Assembly (NCBI RefSeq): GCF_900314615.1
Contig: NZ_OMWA01000026.1
Location: 1 to 40,864 of the forward strand
Direction: 5' to 3'
DNA: 40,864 bases
Source of the DNA: an uncultured Methanobrevibacter sp.
GTDB taxonomy: Archaea > Methanobacteriota > Methanobacteria > Methanobacteriales > Methanobacteriaceae
Shown: piece by piece, positions 16,015 to 24,813 of the stretch
Layout: the number at the start of each line of letters is the position of its first letter
Position numbering within the stretch: position 1 is the stretch's first letter
Program-made: the position numbers and the translations under genes
The notes under the pieces: model-generated
Told to the model about the DNA's origin: nothing
The model's database searches: none
What the model saw: the letters and a program-made list of their open reading frames with translations, nothing else

Positions 16015-16290
16015 ATGAATGATTTTGAAAATCAAAAATTCTGTCAATCCTGTGCAATGCCTTTGTCAGATAATCAGCTCTTTGGAACCAATGCCGATGG
16101 CACTAAAAACGAAGACTATTGCATATACTGCTTTAAAGATGGAGAATTCACATCTGACATTTCCATGGATGAAATGATGAATTTTTGCATTGAAAAAATG
16201 GTAGAAGTTCACCCGGAAATGGACAAAAAACAGGCTTCTTTTATGATGAGAGAAGTATTTCCAAAATTAAAAAGATGGGCAAAAGATTAG
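16015..16290 (+). CDS. Putative zinc-ribbon domain protein
   Basis: A 91-aa protein. It begins with a zinc ribbon, FCQSCAMPLSDNQLFGTN then YCIYCFKDG (two CxxC pairs ~25 residues apart), followed by a helical tail with MDEMMNFCIEKMVEV and ending PKLKRWAKD. It matches the putative zinc-ribbon family of small bacterial and archaeal proteins, whose role is unknown. AGGTGA precedes the ATG. A T-run follows (16303-16318). Confidence 0.8.
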   Translation: MNDFENQKFCQSCAMPLSDNQLFGTNADGTKNEDYCIYCFKDGEFTSDISMDEMMNFCIEKMVEVHPEMDKKQASFMMREVFPKLKRWAKD

Positions 16291-16327
16291 TTTCCCATCA
16301 AACTTTTTTTTTCTTTTTGTACCAAAC

Positions 16328-16335
16328 TATATAAT
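16328..16335 (+). promoter_or_regulatory. TATA-like box for the gene at 16370
   Basis: TATATAAT lies 42 bases before the ATG at 16370, with GGAG just before the start codon. A second TATAGTATA-like stretch follows at 16345-16358. Confidence 0.4.
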
Positions 16336-16369
16336 GTAAAAAATAGTATATAGTATAGGAGTTTTAAAT

Positions 16370-16804
16370 ATGAAATTGTGGAATCCTATCGCTTTTTTTA
16401 TTAGTCTAATAATGAGTATTATAATGCCGTTGATTTTTGCAACCCCTATGGGAATGCCTGTTGAAATCTGTTTTCTGATGTGGCCGGTCAGATGGGTTGT
16501 AGCTTACTTTTTAGTTAATCTGATTGTTCATCCTTTAGGACTTAAACTGGCAGGTAAAATCTTTGGATTTAAATTAGGAATGAAAACAGGACTGTGGAAT
16601 CCATTGGCATTTTTCATAAGTTTAATAATGAGTTTCATTATGCCTTTGATATTCGGAGTTCCTATAGGACAGCTGCCTGTTGACATGCTGATTTATTTAT
16701 GGCCAGTCAGATGGGTTGTAGCGTACTTCATTGTAAGTCAGGCGGTTAATCCGTTGGCATTTAAGCTTGCCGGTAAAGTATTCGGATTTAACCCTATGAA
16801 ATAG
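16370..16804 (+). CDS. DUF2798-like membrane protein made of two repeats
   Basis: A 144-aa protein made of two ~70-residue copies. LWNPIAFFISLIMSIIMPLI recurs as LWNPLAFFISLIMSFIMPLI; WPVRWVVAYF recurs unchanged; LKLAGKIFGF recurs as FKLAGKVFGF. Each half has two membrane segments, so it is a four-TM internally duplicated form of a two-TM family resembling DUF2798. Function unknown. Confidence 0.72.
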   Translation: MKLWNPIAFFISLIMSIIMPLIFATPMGMPVEICFLMWPVRWVVAYFLVNLIVHPLGLKLAGKIFGFKLGMKTGLWNPLAFFISLIMSFIMPLIFGVPIGQLPVDMLIYLWPVRWVVAYFIVSQAVNPLAFKLAGKVFGFNPMK

Positions 16805-16861
16805 CTAAATTTATAAATCTATTTTTCAATATTTAATTATAAGTTAGGAGATTTTGATATA

Positions 16862-18310
16862 ATGAGTTCTATAGTTGGTTTACAGGGTAATGTTAAAGCA
16901 CAAGACATCATAAAAATGTTGAAAGCCTCTAAAAACAGAGGTCCTGATGCATCAGGAATTTATCTGGATAAAGTTTATGAAAACATTGATTTGGATGAGT
17001 TTTGTGATGATAATGATTATGATCTGGCCCTTGGGCACAATATGCTTTCAGTCTATGATAAAAATGAACATATATCTAAAGTGCAGCCTGTATCCGATGA
17101 TAATCTCATTCTCGTTTTAAACGGCTCATTGTATAATTTTCCAACTATCAGAAACTTCCTCTCCAAAGTAGGTGTTGAAGCTGAAATCACATCAGATGCA
17201 GAAGCGATATTATATTTGATTGGTTTTTATGCTGAAAAAATGGACCTTCTCAAGGCATGCTCTGCTGCAGTAAGATTACTTGACGGTGATTATGCCTTTG
17301 CAGTCTGGGACGGTGAAAACCTGGCAATAGTCAGAGATCCGTTAGGTGTAAAGCCACTATTTTACGCACAAAAGGACGGTTTAAACGGATTTGCATCTTC
17401 CAGAAATGCACTAAAAGAAGTCGGATTTAGTGACATTAACACCCTGAAACCTGAACATATACTCTATAACTGGGAAGATATAGCTCCGGCACAGGCTATT
17501 TATGAAAAGGTCTTTGAAGGGGACGTTGCTAAAATAGACAAGATGTTAAGGTTAAGTCTTGTTACAAGAGTTGCTGATTTAAGGGAAGTGGGAGTGATAT
17601 TCTCAGGCGGCCTTGACAGTTCATATCTTGCCCTGCTTTTAAAGGAAATATCAGAAAACATACCTCTGAAAATCAAATTGTATGCTGTAGGTGTGGAAGG
17701 CTCAAAAGATGTTGAAGCCGCAATATATGCATCTAAGTTCCTGAATATGGACCTGGAGATATTCACACTGACAGAAGAAATGATACGTGAAGCATTGCCT
17801 GGTGTAGTAAATGCAATCGGTGATGATAATCTGATGAAGGTTGGAGTAGGTCTTACAACATATTTTGCAACAAAAATGGTGGCTGAGGACAATATCACAG
17901 TTGCAATTTCCGGACAAGGTGCAGATGAGCTTTTCGGAGGATATAAAAGATACCTTAAAAGCTTTGTTGACGGAACACTGAACTATGATATCCGTGAAGA
18001 CATCTCCAACATGTATCATGTAAATCTTGAACGTGATGACGCATGTTCCATGTTAAACTCAGTAGAGGTAAGATTGCCGTTTTTAGATAAAAAACTGGTA
18101 GAGCTGGCCTTAAACATTCCTGACAACAAAAAAATCGTATCAATGCATGATGACATGAGAAAAAGCATTTTAAGAAAACTGGCATTTGAAGAAGGCCTTG
18201 ACTATGAAATAGCATACAGGCCTAAAAAAGCAGCCCAATACGGGACAGGCATTGATAAAGTTTTACGTAAAAAAATAATAAAAGACACAAATCTGGCTCA
18301 GTTTTTATAA
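16862..18310 (+). CDS. asnB: Asparagine synthetase (AsnB-like) with degenerate glutaminase domain
   Basis: A 482-aa protein with an N-terminal class II glutamine-amidotransferase fold (1-~200) and a C-terminal ATP-dependent synthetase domain with PP-loop FSGGLDSS (247-254) and SGQGADELFGGYKRY. The synthetase half looks intact. The glutaminase half has lost key residues relative to E. coli AsnB: the nucleophile Cys is Ser2 (ATG AGT TCT), the glutamine-binding Arg49 position is Met (GHNMLS), and the Glu of NGEIYN is Ser (NGSLYN). RGPD and the SD of TSDAEA remain. It probably uses ammonia. It heads the block with gatC-like, ACT and hom genes. Confidence 0.85.
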   Translation: MSSIVGLQGNVKAQDIIKMLKASKNRGPDASGIYLDKVYENIDLDEFCDDNDYDLALGHNMLSVYDKNEHISKVQPVSDDNLILVLNGSLYNFPTIRNFLSKVGVEAEITSDAEAILYLIGFYAEKMDLLKACSAAVRLLDGDYAFAVWDGENLAIVRDPLGVKPLFYAQKDGLNGFASSRNALKEVGFSDINTLKPEHILYNWEDIAPAQAIYEKVFEGDVAKIDKMLRLSLVTRVADLREVGVIFSGGLDSSYLALLLKEISENIPLKIKLYAVGVEGSKDVEAAIYASKFLNMDLEIFTLTEEMIREALPGVVNAIGDDNLMKVGVGLTTYFATKMVAEDNITVAISGQGADELFGGYKRYLKSFVDGTLNYDIREDISNMYHVNLERDDACSMLNSVEVRLPFLDKKLVELALNIPDNKKIVSMHDDMRKSILRKLAFEEGLDYEIAYRPKKAAQYGTGIDKVLRKKIIKDTNLAQFL

Positions 18311-18653
18311 ACGATGCTGTATTTTTTTCTTTTTAAAAATAAATGTATGATATTTTTTCCATAAATATTTTTCAAATATTTAAGTTGCACTGATGTTAAA
18401 AATACGTGTGCAATGAATAATGTTTTGCATGAATTTGATATAGTTTAATTTCTAAATGATATTGATTTTCTTTATAATTTTTAATAATTATTTTCTTCAT
18501 TCAATTTAGCAAATTAATTTTTTAAGAATTTTTAAAATTTAATTAGAAAATTGAACAGTTATTGTCAGTTATTTTTTTCAAAGTAATCTTTAACTTTATA
18601 AATGGTAAAATACATAATAATAATATTATTTATTATTATGGGAGTTTATTTTA
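18311..18653. other. Gene-free AT-rich gap with promoter
   Basis: Beyond the promoter for the gatC-like gene (TTTATAAA at 18595-18602, then GGGAG at 18640-18644), nothing is recognised. T-runs at 18322-18335 probably end the asnB transcript. Confidence 0.5.
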
Positions 18654-18869
18654 ATGACAATCGAAAAAGATGCAGAAGATATTATAGAAAAATTTTCAAA
18701 AATTTTAGAAGACATTCCGGATTCAGATGAAACCTGGTACATTACAGATAACTTGAATTTAACCCGTGGGGATGAATCTCACGAGAAAAATCCGGAAAAA
18801 ATATTAAGAAATGCTCGTATTGACAAAGACGGAAATCTAGTAGTTAAAAAAGCAGATTGGACACATTAA
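18654..18869 (+). CDS. gatC: Probable Asp/Glu-tRNA amidotransferase subunit C (GatC-like)
   Basis: A 71-aa protein. The N-terminal helix pair (DAEDIIEKFSKILEDIP) and the C-terminal RNARIDKDGNLVVKKAD follow the GatC pattern, in which a conserved 'NAP..DG.F.VP' strand ends the protein. GatC stabilises GatAB, which converts Asp-tRNA(Asn) to Asn-tRNA(Asn) (or Glu-tRNA(Gln)). No gatA or gatB is in the window. It is placed between asparagine synthetase and homoserine dehydrogenase, as I recall for other Methanobacteriales. The short length and poor conservation leave some doubt. Confidence 0.62.
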   Translation: MTIEKDAEDIIEKFSKILEDIPDSDETWYITDNLNLTRGDESHEKNPEKILRNARIDKDGNLVVKKADWTH

Positions 18870-18880
18870 GAGTGATTTAA

Positions 18881-19366
18881 ATGAGAATGAACTTAGTTTT
18901 AGAACTTTTAGATATTCCTGGCCAGTTAGTTTCAGTACTGGAACCTATTGGTGTTCTTGGGGCAAATTTAGTCACAGTAATCCATAAAAGAGAATTGAAA
19001 AATGAACAGGGAATGGTTCCGGTTCACATTACAATAGAAGGCGAACGTGAAAACTTATTTAATGTTATTGAGAAATTTGAAGAGTTAGGATTTTCTATTG
19101 TTGAAATGGATGGTGTGGTCAAAAAAGAAATAATCAGTACAATATTATACGGCCATATTGTTGATCAGGATTTAAGAGACACTATGGACAGGATTAATGA
19201 ACTGAAAGGCGTTGTAATTGTTGGATTTGATATTAAATTAGATGGTGAAAAGGAATCCACAGCATTAATTAACATAGAAACTGATTATGGATTGAAAAAA
19301 TTTGTATTTGAAAAAATTAGAGAAATCGCTGATGAAAAACAGCTATTGATGATTAATGAAGTTTAA
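18881..19366 (+). CDS. ACT-domain regulatory protein
   Basis: A 161-aa protein. ACT-like halves are at ~1-75 (MNLVLELLDIPGQLVSVLEP, then GANLVTVIHKRE) and ~85-160 (DTMDRINELKGVVIVGFDI). ACT pairs bind amino acids and control aspartate-family enzymes. It lies 11 bases after the gatC-like stop and 9 bases before hom, so it is probably a detached regulatory subunit that gives threonine or methionine feedback to the 339-aa homoserine dehydrogenase, which lacks its own ACT domain. Confidence 0.82.
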   Translation: MRMNLVLELLDIPGQLVSVLEPIGVLGANLVTVIHKRELKNEQGMVPVHITIEGERENLFNVIEKFEELGFSIVEMDGVVKKEIISTILYGHIVDQDLRDTMDRINELKGVVIVGFDIKLDGEKESTALINIETDYGLKKFVFEKIREIADEKQLLMINEV

Positions 19367-19375
19367 GGGATTATT

Positions 19376-20395
19376 ATGGATGAATGTAAAGTCATTATCA
19401 TGGGATTTGGTTCAGTAGGTCAAGGTGTAGCCAATGCAATCTCCATGAAAAAAGATTTAATTAAAGAAAAAACAGGAGTAAGCGTAAAAATTGTCGCTGC
19501 TGCTGATTCATCTTCATCTGCAATATCTGCTGATGGATTGGATGAAAAATTATTGGTGGAAACAAAAAACAATGAAGGAAACTTATCTACTTATCCTGAA
19601 TTTGGTTCAGATAAAAACGGTGAAGATGTTTTAGATGCTGTTGAATATGATTGTCTTATCGAAGCAACTCCTACTAATATCGTTGATGCAGAACCAGCAT
19701 TTTCACTAACTCTTAAAGCTTTTGAACAGGGAAAAGATGTTGTAACTTCAAATAAAGGTCATTTGGCTCTTAAATTTAAAGAAGTAACTGATGCTGCAAA
19801 AAGGGCTGGTGTTGAATTCAAATATGAAGCTAGTGTCGGTGGAGCAATGCCTATTATTAATTTCGCAAAAGAAACATTGTCCTCATGTGACATCAAATCA
19901 ATTATAGGTATTCTAAACGGTACAACCAATTACATTTTATCAAGAATGACTTCTGAAGGTACTTCATATGAAACAACCCTCAGAGAATCACAGGAATTAG
20001 GAATAGCCGAAACAAACCCTACACAGGATGTTGAAGGTATTGATGCAGCTTGCAAAACTGTTATTCTTGCAAATTCCCTTTTAGGAATCAATGCTACATA
20101 CAGTGACGTTGAAGTCAAAGGAATTTCAGATATTAACTCTCAAGCTATTGAACTGGCTAAAAAAGATGATTATTTAATCAAATTAATAGCTGAAGTATCT
20201 CATGACAATTTAAGAGTATCTCCACGTTTGGTTAAAAGAGGAAGTTCCTATGATGTTGGAGGAACTTTAAACATGGCTACAATCCACACAGATTTAGCTG
20301 GAGATGTAACTGTAATGGGACTCGGAGCAGGATCTATTGAAACTGCTTCTGCGATGTTGACCGATTTAATTAGTGTTTTAAAAAATAAAAACTAA
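19376..20395 (+). CDS. hom: Homoserine dehydrogenase
   Basis: A 339-aa enzyme. It has an NAD(P) fold GFGSVGQGVA (residue ~11), a TSNKGHLALKF loop, the catalytic region KYEASVGGAMPI, NGTTNYILSRM, and ETNPTQDVEGIDAACK, which binds aspartate semialdehyde. It reduces aspartate semialdehyde to homoserine, feeding the MetX encoded at 9317 and threonine synthesis. The length is that of the short form without a C-terminal ACT domain; the upstream ACT gene likely supplies regulation. T-runs after the stop may end or weaken transcription before apgM. Confidence 0.95.
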   Translation: MDECKVIIMGFGSVGQGVANAISMKKDLIKEKTGVSVKIVAAADSSSSAISADGLDEKLLVETKNNEGNLSTYPEFGSDKNGEDVLDAVEYDCLIEATPTNIVDAEPAFSLTLKAFEQGKDVVTSNKGHLALKFKEVTDAAKRAGVEFKYEASVGGAMPIINFAKETLSSCDIKSIIGILNGTTNYILSRMTSEGTSYETTLRESQELGIAETNPTQDVEGIDAACKTVILANSLLGINATYSDVEVKGISDINSQAIELAKKDDYLIKLIAEVSHDNLRVSPRLVKRGSSYDVGGTLNMATIHTDLAGDVTVMGLGAGSIETASAMLTDLISVLKNKN

Positions 20396-20424
20396 TTAAT
20401 TTTTTTTACTTTTTTTTTGATAAT

Positions 20425-21636
20425 ATGAAATATGTAATTTTTATCCCTGACGGGTCTAGTGATTATCCTGTTGATGAATTAGATGGAAAAACTCCTTTAA
20501 TGGTTGCTAAAACTCCAAATATTGATAAATTGGCTAAAGGTGGTTTTGGAGGATTTACCAACAATGTTCCTGCACAGTACACACCGGGTTCTGATGTTGC
20601 AAATATGAGTATCTTCGGATACAATCCTGCAGACTACTACACCGGCCGTGGGCCTCTTGAAGCAGGCAGTGAAGGCATTCCTACAACACCAAAGGATGTA
20701 ATATTCAGATGCAATACAATATTCAGTGAAAACGATGAAATGGATGACTTTAATGCAGGCCATATTTCCACTGAAGAAGCAGATGAGCTGATGAAAGGAT
20801 TGAACGAATACTTCACCAAAAAATACCCTGACTTTAAAGGCAAATTTTACACAGGTGTAAGCTACAGACATTTGTTCATTTATTCCTGTGACAGCATTGA
20901 AGATGCAGAAATACTATCCAGCATCAAAACAATGCCTCCTCATGATATTGCAGGTGAAAAACTGGTTGATAACTTATTTGGTGACTGTGAACTTGCTCAT
21001 GAAATCCAGCAGATAATGTTTGAATCAAAAGAATTCCTAAAAGACCATGAAGTTAATCAGAAAAGAGAAATTCCTGCAAATATGATATGGCTATGGGGAC
21101 AGGGAGTAACACCAACCTTGCCGAACTTTGAAGAAACCTACGGAATCACCGCTTCAGTAATAACAGGAGTGGATTTGCTTAAAGGAATCGGCAACTTTGC
21201 TGGAATGAACATTGTCAATGTTCCTGGAGCAACAGGATACTTTGATACAGATTATGAAGCAAAAGGAAAATATGGAATTGAAGCTTTAAAAGAAACTGAC
21301 CTGTTATTGATTCATATTGAGGCACCTGATGAAGCGGGTCATGCTCAAAATGTTGAAGAGAAAGTCAAAGCTATTGAAAGAATTGATGAATTTATCGTCG
21401 GACCGATTATTGAAAGTCTGGAAGGTGAAGATTTCAGAGCTGCAATATTGCCTGACCATCCGACTCCAATAAGCGTAGGAACACATACCCGTGACGATGT
21501 ACCTTTAATAATCTATGATTCAGCACGTGAAGGCGATGAATGCGAATCATTTGATGAAGAAGGAGTTAAAAAAGGTTCACTTGAAAATAAAAAAGGACAT
21601 TTTCTAGTTCAAAGAATGATATCAGGAGATTTTTAA
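20425..21636 (+). CDS. apgM: ApgM-family cofactor-independent phosphoglycerate mutase or homoserine kinase-like enzyme
   Basis: A 403-aa alkaline-phosphatase-superfamily protein. It has the metal site IPDGSSDYP at the start, the nucleophile region YTPGSDVANMSIFGY (Ser near 62), GRGPLEAGSEGI, HIEAPDEAGHAQN, and the C-terminal metal site LPDHPTP/GTHTRDDVP. Archaeal ApgM converts 3- to 2-phosphoglycerate. Members next to hom have been proposed as an alternative homoserine kinase, and its position after the ACT-hom pair fits that equally. The two roles cannot be separated here. A T-rich stretch, not a clear ribosome site, precedes the ATG. Confidence 0.85.
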   Translation: MKYVIFIPDGSSDYPVDELDGKTPLMVAKTPNIDKLAKGGFGGFTNNVPAQYTPGSDVANMSIFGYNPADYYTGRGPLEAGSEGIPTTPKDVIFRCNTIFSENDEMDDFNAGHISTEEADELMKGLNEYFTKKYPDFKGKFYTGVSYRHLFIYSCDSIEDAEILSSIKTMPPHDIAGEKLVDNLFGDCELAHEIQQIMFESKEFLKDHEVNQKREIPANMIWLWGQGVTPTLPNFEETYGITASVITGVDLLKGIGNFAGMNIVNVPGATGYFDTDYEAKGKYGIEALKETDLLLIHIEAPDEAGHAQNVEEKVKAIERIDEFIVGPIIESLEGEDFRAAILPDHPTPISVGTHTRDDVPLIIYDSAREGDECESFDEEGVKKGSLENKKGHFLVQRMISGDF

Positions 21637-22272
21637 ATGAAAGTTATACTTGTTAACGGAAGTCCAAACAAAAACGGATGCACTTACACTGCACTTACAT
21701 ATGTTGAAGAAACATTAAATGAAGCAGGCATTGAAACAGAGATATTCTGGATTAAAACAAAACCTATACTGGGATGTACTGCATGTTCAAAATGTCAGGA
21801 AAAAGGGGAATGCACATTTGATGGAGACGTCGTAAATGAGTTTGTCAAAAAAGCTTATGATGCTGACGGATTTATCTTCGGATCTCCTGTTTATTATGCA
21901 GGTGCAACAGGTTCAATAACTTCATTTTTAGACAGAGCATTCTATTCAAACTCAAATGGAGCTGGTCTTGAAGCATTCAAACATAAACCGGCTTCCGTAA
22001 TATGTTCTGCAAGAAGAGCAGGAACAACAGCAACTTATGACCAGTTAAACAAATACCTTGGAATTTCACAGATGCCTATAATTTCATCATTTTACTGGAA
22101 CATGGTTCATGGAAACACTCCCGAAGAAGTCAAACAGGATGCGGAAGGCCTTGCAACCATGAGACAACTGGGACGCAACATGGCATATTTCCTGAAATGT
22201 ATTGAAGCGGGCAAAAACGAAGGAATAACTCCTGAAGAAGAACCAAAAATAGCCTTTAATTTTATCAGATAA
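21637..22272 (+). CDS. NADPH-dependent FMN reductase-like iron-sulfur flavoprotein
   Basis: A 211-aa flavodoxin-fold protein. It has the FMN phosphate loop GSPNKNGCTYTAL (residues 6-18), then a compact cysteine motif CTACSKCQEKGEC (~47-59) as in archaeal iron-sulfur flavoproteins that hold a 4Fe-4S cluster, then FGSPVYYAGATGS. These move electrons between ferredoxin and FMN, often against oxygen stress. It starts directly after the apgM stop, so it is translated from the same message. GGAG lies inside the apgM end. Confidence 0.88.
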   Translation: MKVILVNGSPNKNGCTYTALTYVEETLNEAGIETEIFWIKTKPILGCTACSKCQEKGECTFDGDVVNEFVKKAYDADGFIFGSPVYYAGATGSITSFLDRAFYSNSNGAGLEAFKHKPASVICSARRAGTTATYDQLNKYLGISQMPIISSFYWNMVHGNTPEEVKQDAEGLATMRQLGRNMAYFLKCIEAGKNEGITPEEEPKIAFNFIR

Positions 22273-22276
22273 AATT

Positions 22277-23632
22277 ATGAATATTTTCAAGACTCCTGAA
22301 GGTTACCTGTATACAAACAAGGCATTGCTCTACCTGTTCATTCCTCTGCTGGTAGAATATGCTTTGGAATTTTTTGTAGGTCTTGCAGATTCCATTATGG
22401 TTGCATCTTTGGGTGAAGCTGCAATTTCAGGAGTTTCCCTTGTCGATTTTTTAATGCAACTACTTATTTTTTCTTTTTCAGCTCTTGCAACGGGAGGTGC
22501 TGTTGTAGCAGGGCAGTATCTGGGTGACAATCAAATTGATAAAGCTCAAAACTCAGCAACACAGCTGGTATGGTTTTCAACAATTCTCTCCTCAGTGCTG
22601 ATGATTTTAGTAATCATTTTAAGGCAGGTACTTATTGGCGTACTTTTCGGACAAATTGAAGCCGACGTATGGCACAATGCGGACATATACCTTTATATAG
22701 TTTCCCTGTCAATACCGTTCATTGCAATATATAATGCGGGAGCGGCAATTTTCAGAACAACTAACAATGCAACCCTGCCGATGAAAATCATGCTGATATG
22801 TGATGTGCTGAATGTGGTGGGCAATGCATTCTGCATATACTATCTGGGCTGGGACGTCAGAGGGGTGGCCATTCCAACGGTAATATCAAGGATACTGGCT
22901 GCAGTTGCAATATTGCACTTTGCAGTTGATGAGGACTACAAACTGCATATTAAACGGACTTTAAAACATAAATTTGATACTAAAATACTTAAAAAGGTAT
23001 TGCAGGTAGGTATTCCATACGGTATTGAAAACGGATTGTTTCAGCTTGGAAGAGTCCTGATTTTAAGTCTTGTTTCAACATTTGGAACAATGGCAATAGC
23101 AGCAAACTCCGTAGGTTATGCAATAGGAATATTTTCAGTCCTGCCCGGTTTTGCTATTAATTTGGGTTTGACAGCAATTATTTCAAACTGTGTCGGCGCA
23201 AACGATTACGAACAGGCAAGATACTACAACAAAAAATGTCTTATTATTGTTATTGTATCTCACATTGTCATCAATCTGGTGATATTTGCAATTCTGCCTT
23301 TGATTTTAGGAATATACAACCTCTCAGACCAGACTGCGGTAATGGCGTCTGAAATGATTATATGGCATGGAATTTTTGCAATTATAATATGGCCGTTGTC
23401 ATTTACTGTACCTGCAACATTCAGAGGTGCCGGTGATTCAAAGACAGTAATGTACATAAGCCTTGCTGTAATGTTTACATGCAGAATTGCTCTTTCCTAT
23501 GTCATAGCTGATTGGATGGGTGTTGGAGTATTTGGAACATGGATAGCAATGTTTGTTGACTGGTATGTTAGGGCTGCGATTTATATTTATAGATATTTCT
23601 CAAATAAATGGACTGAATACAGGGTAGTTTAA
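22277..23632 (+). CDS. MATE-family multidrug/toxin exporter
   Basis: A 451-aa protein with twelve membrane segments and the MATE signature at both halves (LLVEYALEFFVGLADSIMVA; GIPYGIENGLFQLGRV). MATE proteins export cationic compounds using Na+ or H+ gradients. It is 4 bases after the flavoprotein gene. There is no obvious regulator nearby, and the substrate is unknown. Confidence 0.9.
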   Translation: MNIFKTPEGYLYTNKALLYLFIPLLVEYALEFFVGLADSIMVASLGEAAISGVSLVDFLMQLLIFSFSALATGGAVVAGQYLGDNQIDKAQNSATQLVWFSTILSSVLMILVIILRQVLIGVLFGQIEADVWHNADIYLYIVSLSIPFIAIYNAGAAIFRTTNNATLPMKIMLICDVLNVVGNAFCIYYLGWDVRGVAIPTVISRILAAVAILHFAVDEDYKLHIKRTLKHKFDTKILKKVLQVGIPYGIENGLFQLGRVLILSLVSTFGTMAIAANSVGYAIGIFSVLPGFAINLGLTAIISNCVGANDYEQARYYNKKCLIIVIVSHIVINLVIFAILPLILGIYNLSDQTAVMASEMIIWHGIFAIIIWPLSFTVPATFRGAGDSKTVMYISLAVMFTCRIALSYVIADWMGVGVFGTWIAMFVDWYVRAAIYIYRYFSNKWTEYRVV

Positions 23633-23697
23633 TCTGAAAAATTTTTATACTATTGCAATTAAATTTTTAATCAACTGAACATCTTGAGGTTTTTATC

Positions 23698-23865
23698 ATG
23701 ACTGAACAGAAAAGTACATATGATAAAGTTGTAGGTTTAATAAACTTAAGCGATGCACAATTTAAAGTAATTACTGACAATCAGGCTTTAATAATGAAAA
23801 ATCAGGAAATACTATCAAAACAGTTGGATGAGATTAATCTTAAGTTGGATAAACTGTTAAAATAG
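23698..23865 (+). CDS. Small coiled-coil protein, 55 aa
   Basis: The ATG has TTGAGG upstream and opens a 55-aa frame: MTEQKSTYDKVVGLINLSDA at the start, then heptad-like IMKNQEILSKQLDEINLKL ending DKLLK. The second half should form a short coiled coil. It ends 8 bases before the esterase ATG, so they are probably cotranscribed. No family known. Confidence 0.6.
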   Translation: MTEQKSTYDKVVGLINLSDAQFKVITDNQALIMKNQEILSKQLDEINLKLDKLLK

Positions 23866-23873
23866 GTGTTTTG

Positions 23874-24653
23874 ATGGTTCTTTTTAGAGGTGATGTCAAA
23901 TCCAAAAGTCTGCAGAGAAGAACATCCATCAGCGTAATTCTTCCTGCCGACAATATTCATTTTTTACAGGATGCCGAAGAGATAGTTCCAAAGCCTTACC
24001 GGACATTATACCTTCTTCATGGCCTGTACGGCAGTGATGATATATTTCTTGCAAATACTTCAATTCAGAAATTTGCAGAAGACAATGGAATAGCTATTGT
24101 CATTCCATGCGGTGAAAACAGTTTTTATGTCGATAATGTTAATGCACATGCTCTTTACGGAGAATATGTGGGTCAGGAACTTTTGGACATTACAAGAAAC
24201 ATATTTCCACTTTCAGATAAAAGAGAAGACACTTTTATTGCCGGTTTTTCAATGGGTGGTTATGGCGCTATCCGAAACGGATTGAAATACTCTCAAAACT
24301 TCTCAAAGATTGGAATGATTTCAGCCGCTTTAATAACCGATGATATTGTTGGATATTCCAGTGATGACAATGTTTTGAGGTCCAGACCATTTTATGAATC
24401 TATTTTCGGTAATCTGGATGAGCTTGAAGGTTCAGATATGGATCCCAAAGCTTTGATTGAAAACTGCAGTGACATTCCGGATATTTTCATGGCCTGCGGT
24501 AAGGATGACTTTTTATATGATAAAAATACTGATTTTTACGATTTTTTAAAAACCAATAATGTTAATGTTGATTTTGTTGAAGCTGAAGGTGAACATACAT
24601 GGGATTTTGCCGATAAATATGTTAAAGAATTCATCAAAACATTAACTTTATAA
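23874..24653 (+). CDS. Putative esterase, alpha/beta-hydrolase (esterase D-like)
   Basis: A 259-aa cytoplasmic hydrolase. It has the oxyanion region YLLHGLYGSDD (~55), nucleophile GFSMGGYGA (~125), a probable Asp in ACGKDDFLYD and His in GEHTWDF. The layout fits the PF00756 'putative esterase' family (tributyrin esterase, S-formylglutathione hydrolase). The natural ester is unknown. ATG 23874 has AGGTG at the proper distance, so the in-frame TTG three bases earlier is not used. Confidence 0.85.
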   Translation: MVLFRGDVKSKSLQRRTSISVILPADNIHFLQDAEEIVPKPYRTLYLLHGLYGSDDIFLANTSIQKFAEDNGIAIVIPCGENSFYVDNVNAHALYGEYVGQELLDITRNIFPLSDKREDTFIAGFSMGGYGAIRNGLKYSQNFSKIGMISAALITDDIVGYSSDDNVLRSRPFYESIFGNLDELEGSDMDPKALIENCSDIPDIFMACGKDDFLYDKNTDFYDFLKTNNVNVDFVEAEGEHTWDFADKYVKEFIKTLTL

Positions 24654-24757
24654 CTTTTTTTTGACAAAATGGTCATTACTAAACCGAAATGCTATTTCAA
24701 ACAAATTCCATAATTGGAAAAGCAATATGCAACTTATTTTATAAAGCAGATTAAATT

Positions 24758-24791
24758 TTTATATATTAGTAAATACTAACATTATAATGTT
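24758..24791 (+). promoter_or_regulatory. pyrG promoter with two adjoining palindromes
   Basis: The TATA-like TTTATATA (24758-24765) is followed at once by TTAGTAAATACTAA (24766-24779) and AACATTATAATGTT (24778-24791), two perfect 14-base palindromes end to end. They cover the expected transcription start (~24789) before the TTG start of pyrG at 24814. The location suggests an operator or a leader hairpin affecting CTP synthase expression. Confidence 0.45.
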
Positions 24792-24813
24792 ATTAATATT
24801 AGGAGAGGTTTCA

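Noticed and set aside
17500..18215. Several minus-strand frames of 86-132 codons inside asnB
   Set aside because: They are antisense to the strongly conserved synthetase domain and encode nothing recognisable.
20392..20424. T-runs between hom and apgM as a full terminator
   Set aside because: U-rich stretches are common throughout this genome, and there is no hairpin. They may only reduce readthrough, so no terminator feature was called.
21637..24653. Flavoprotein, MATE exporter, 55-aa protein and esterase as one new defence or resistance system
   Set aside because: The genes are close and co-directional, but each belongs to a common housekeeping or export family, and nothing links them functionally beyond spacing.
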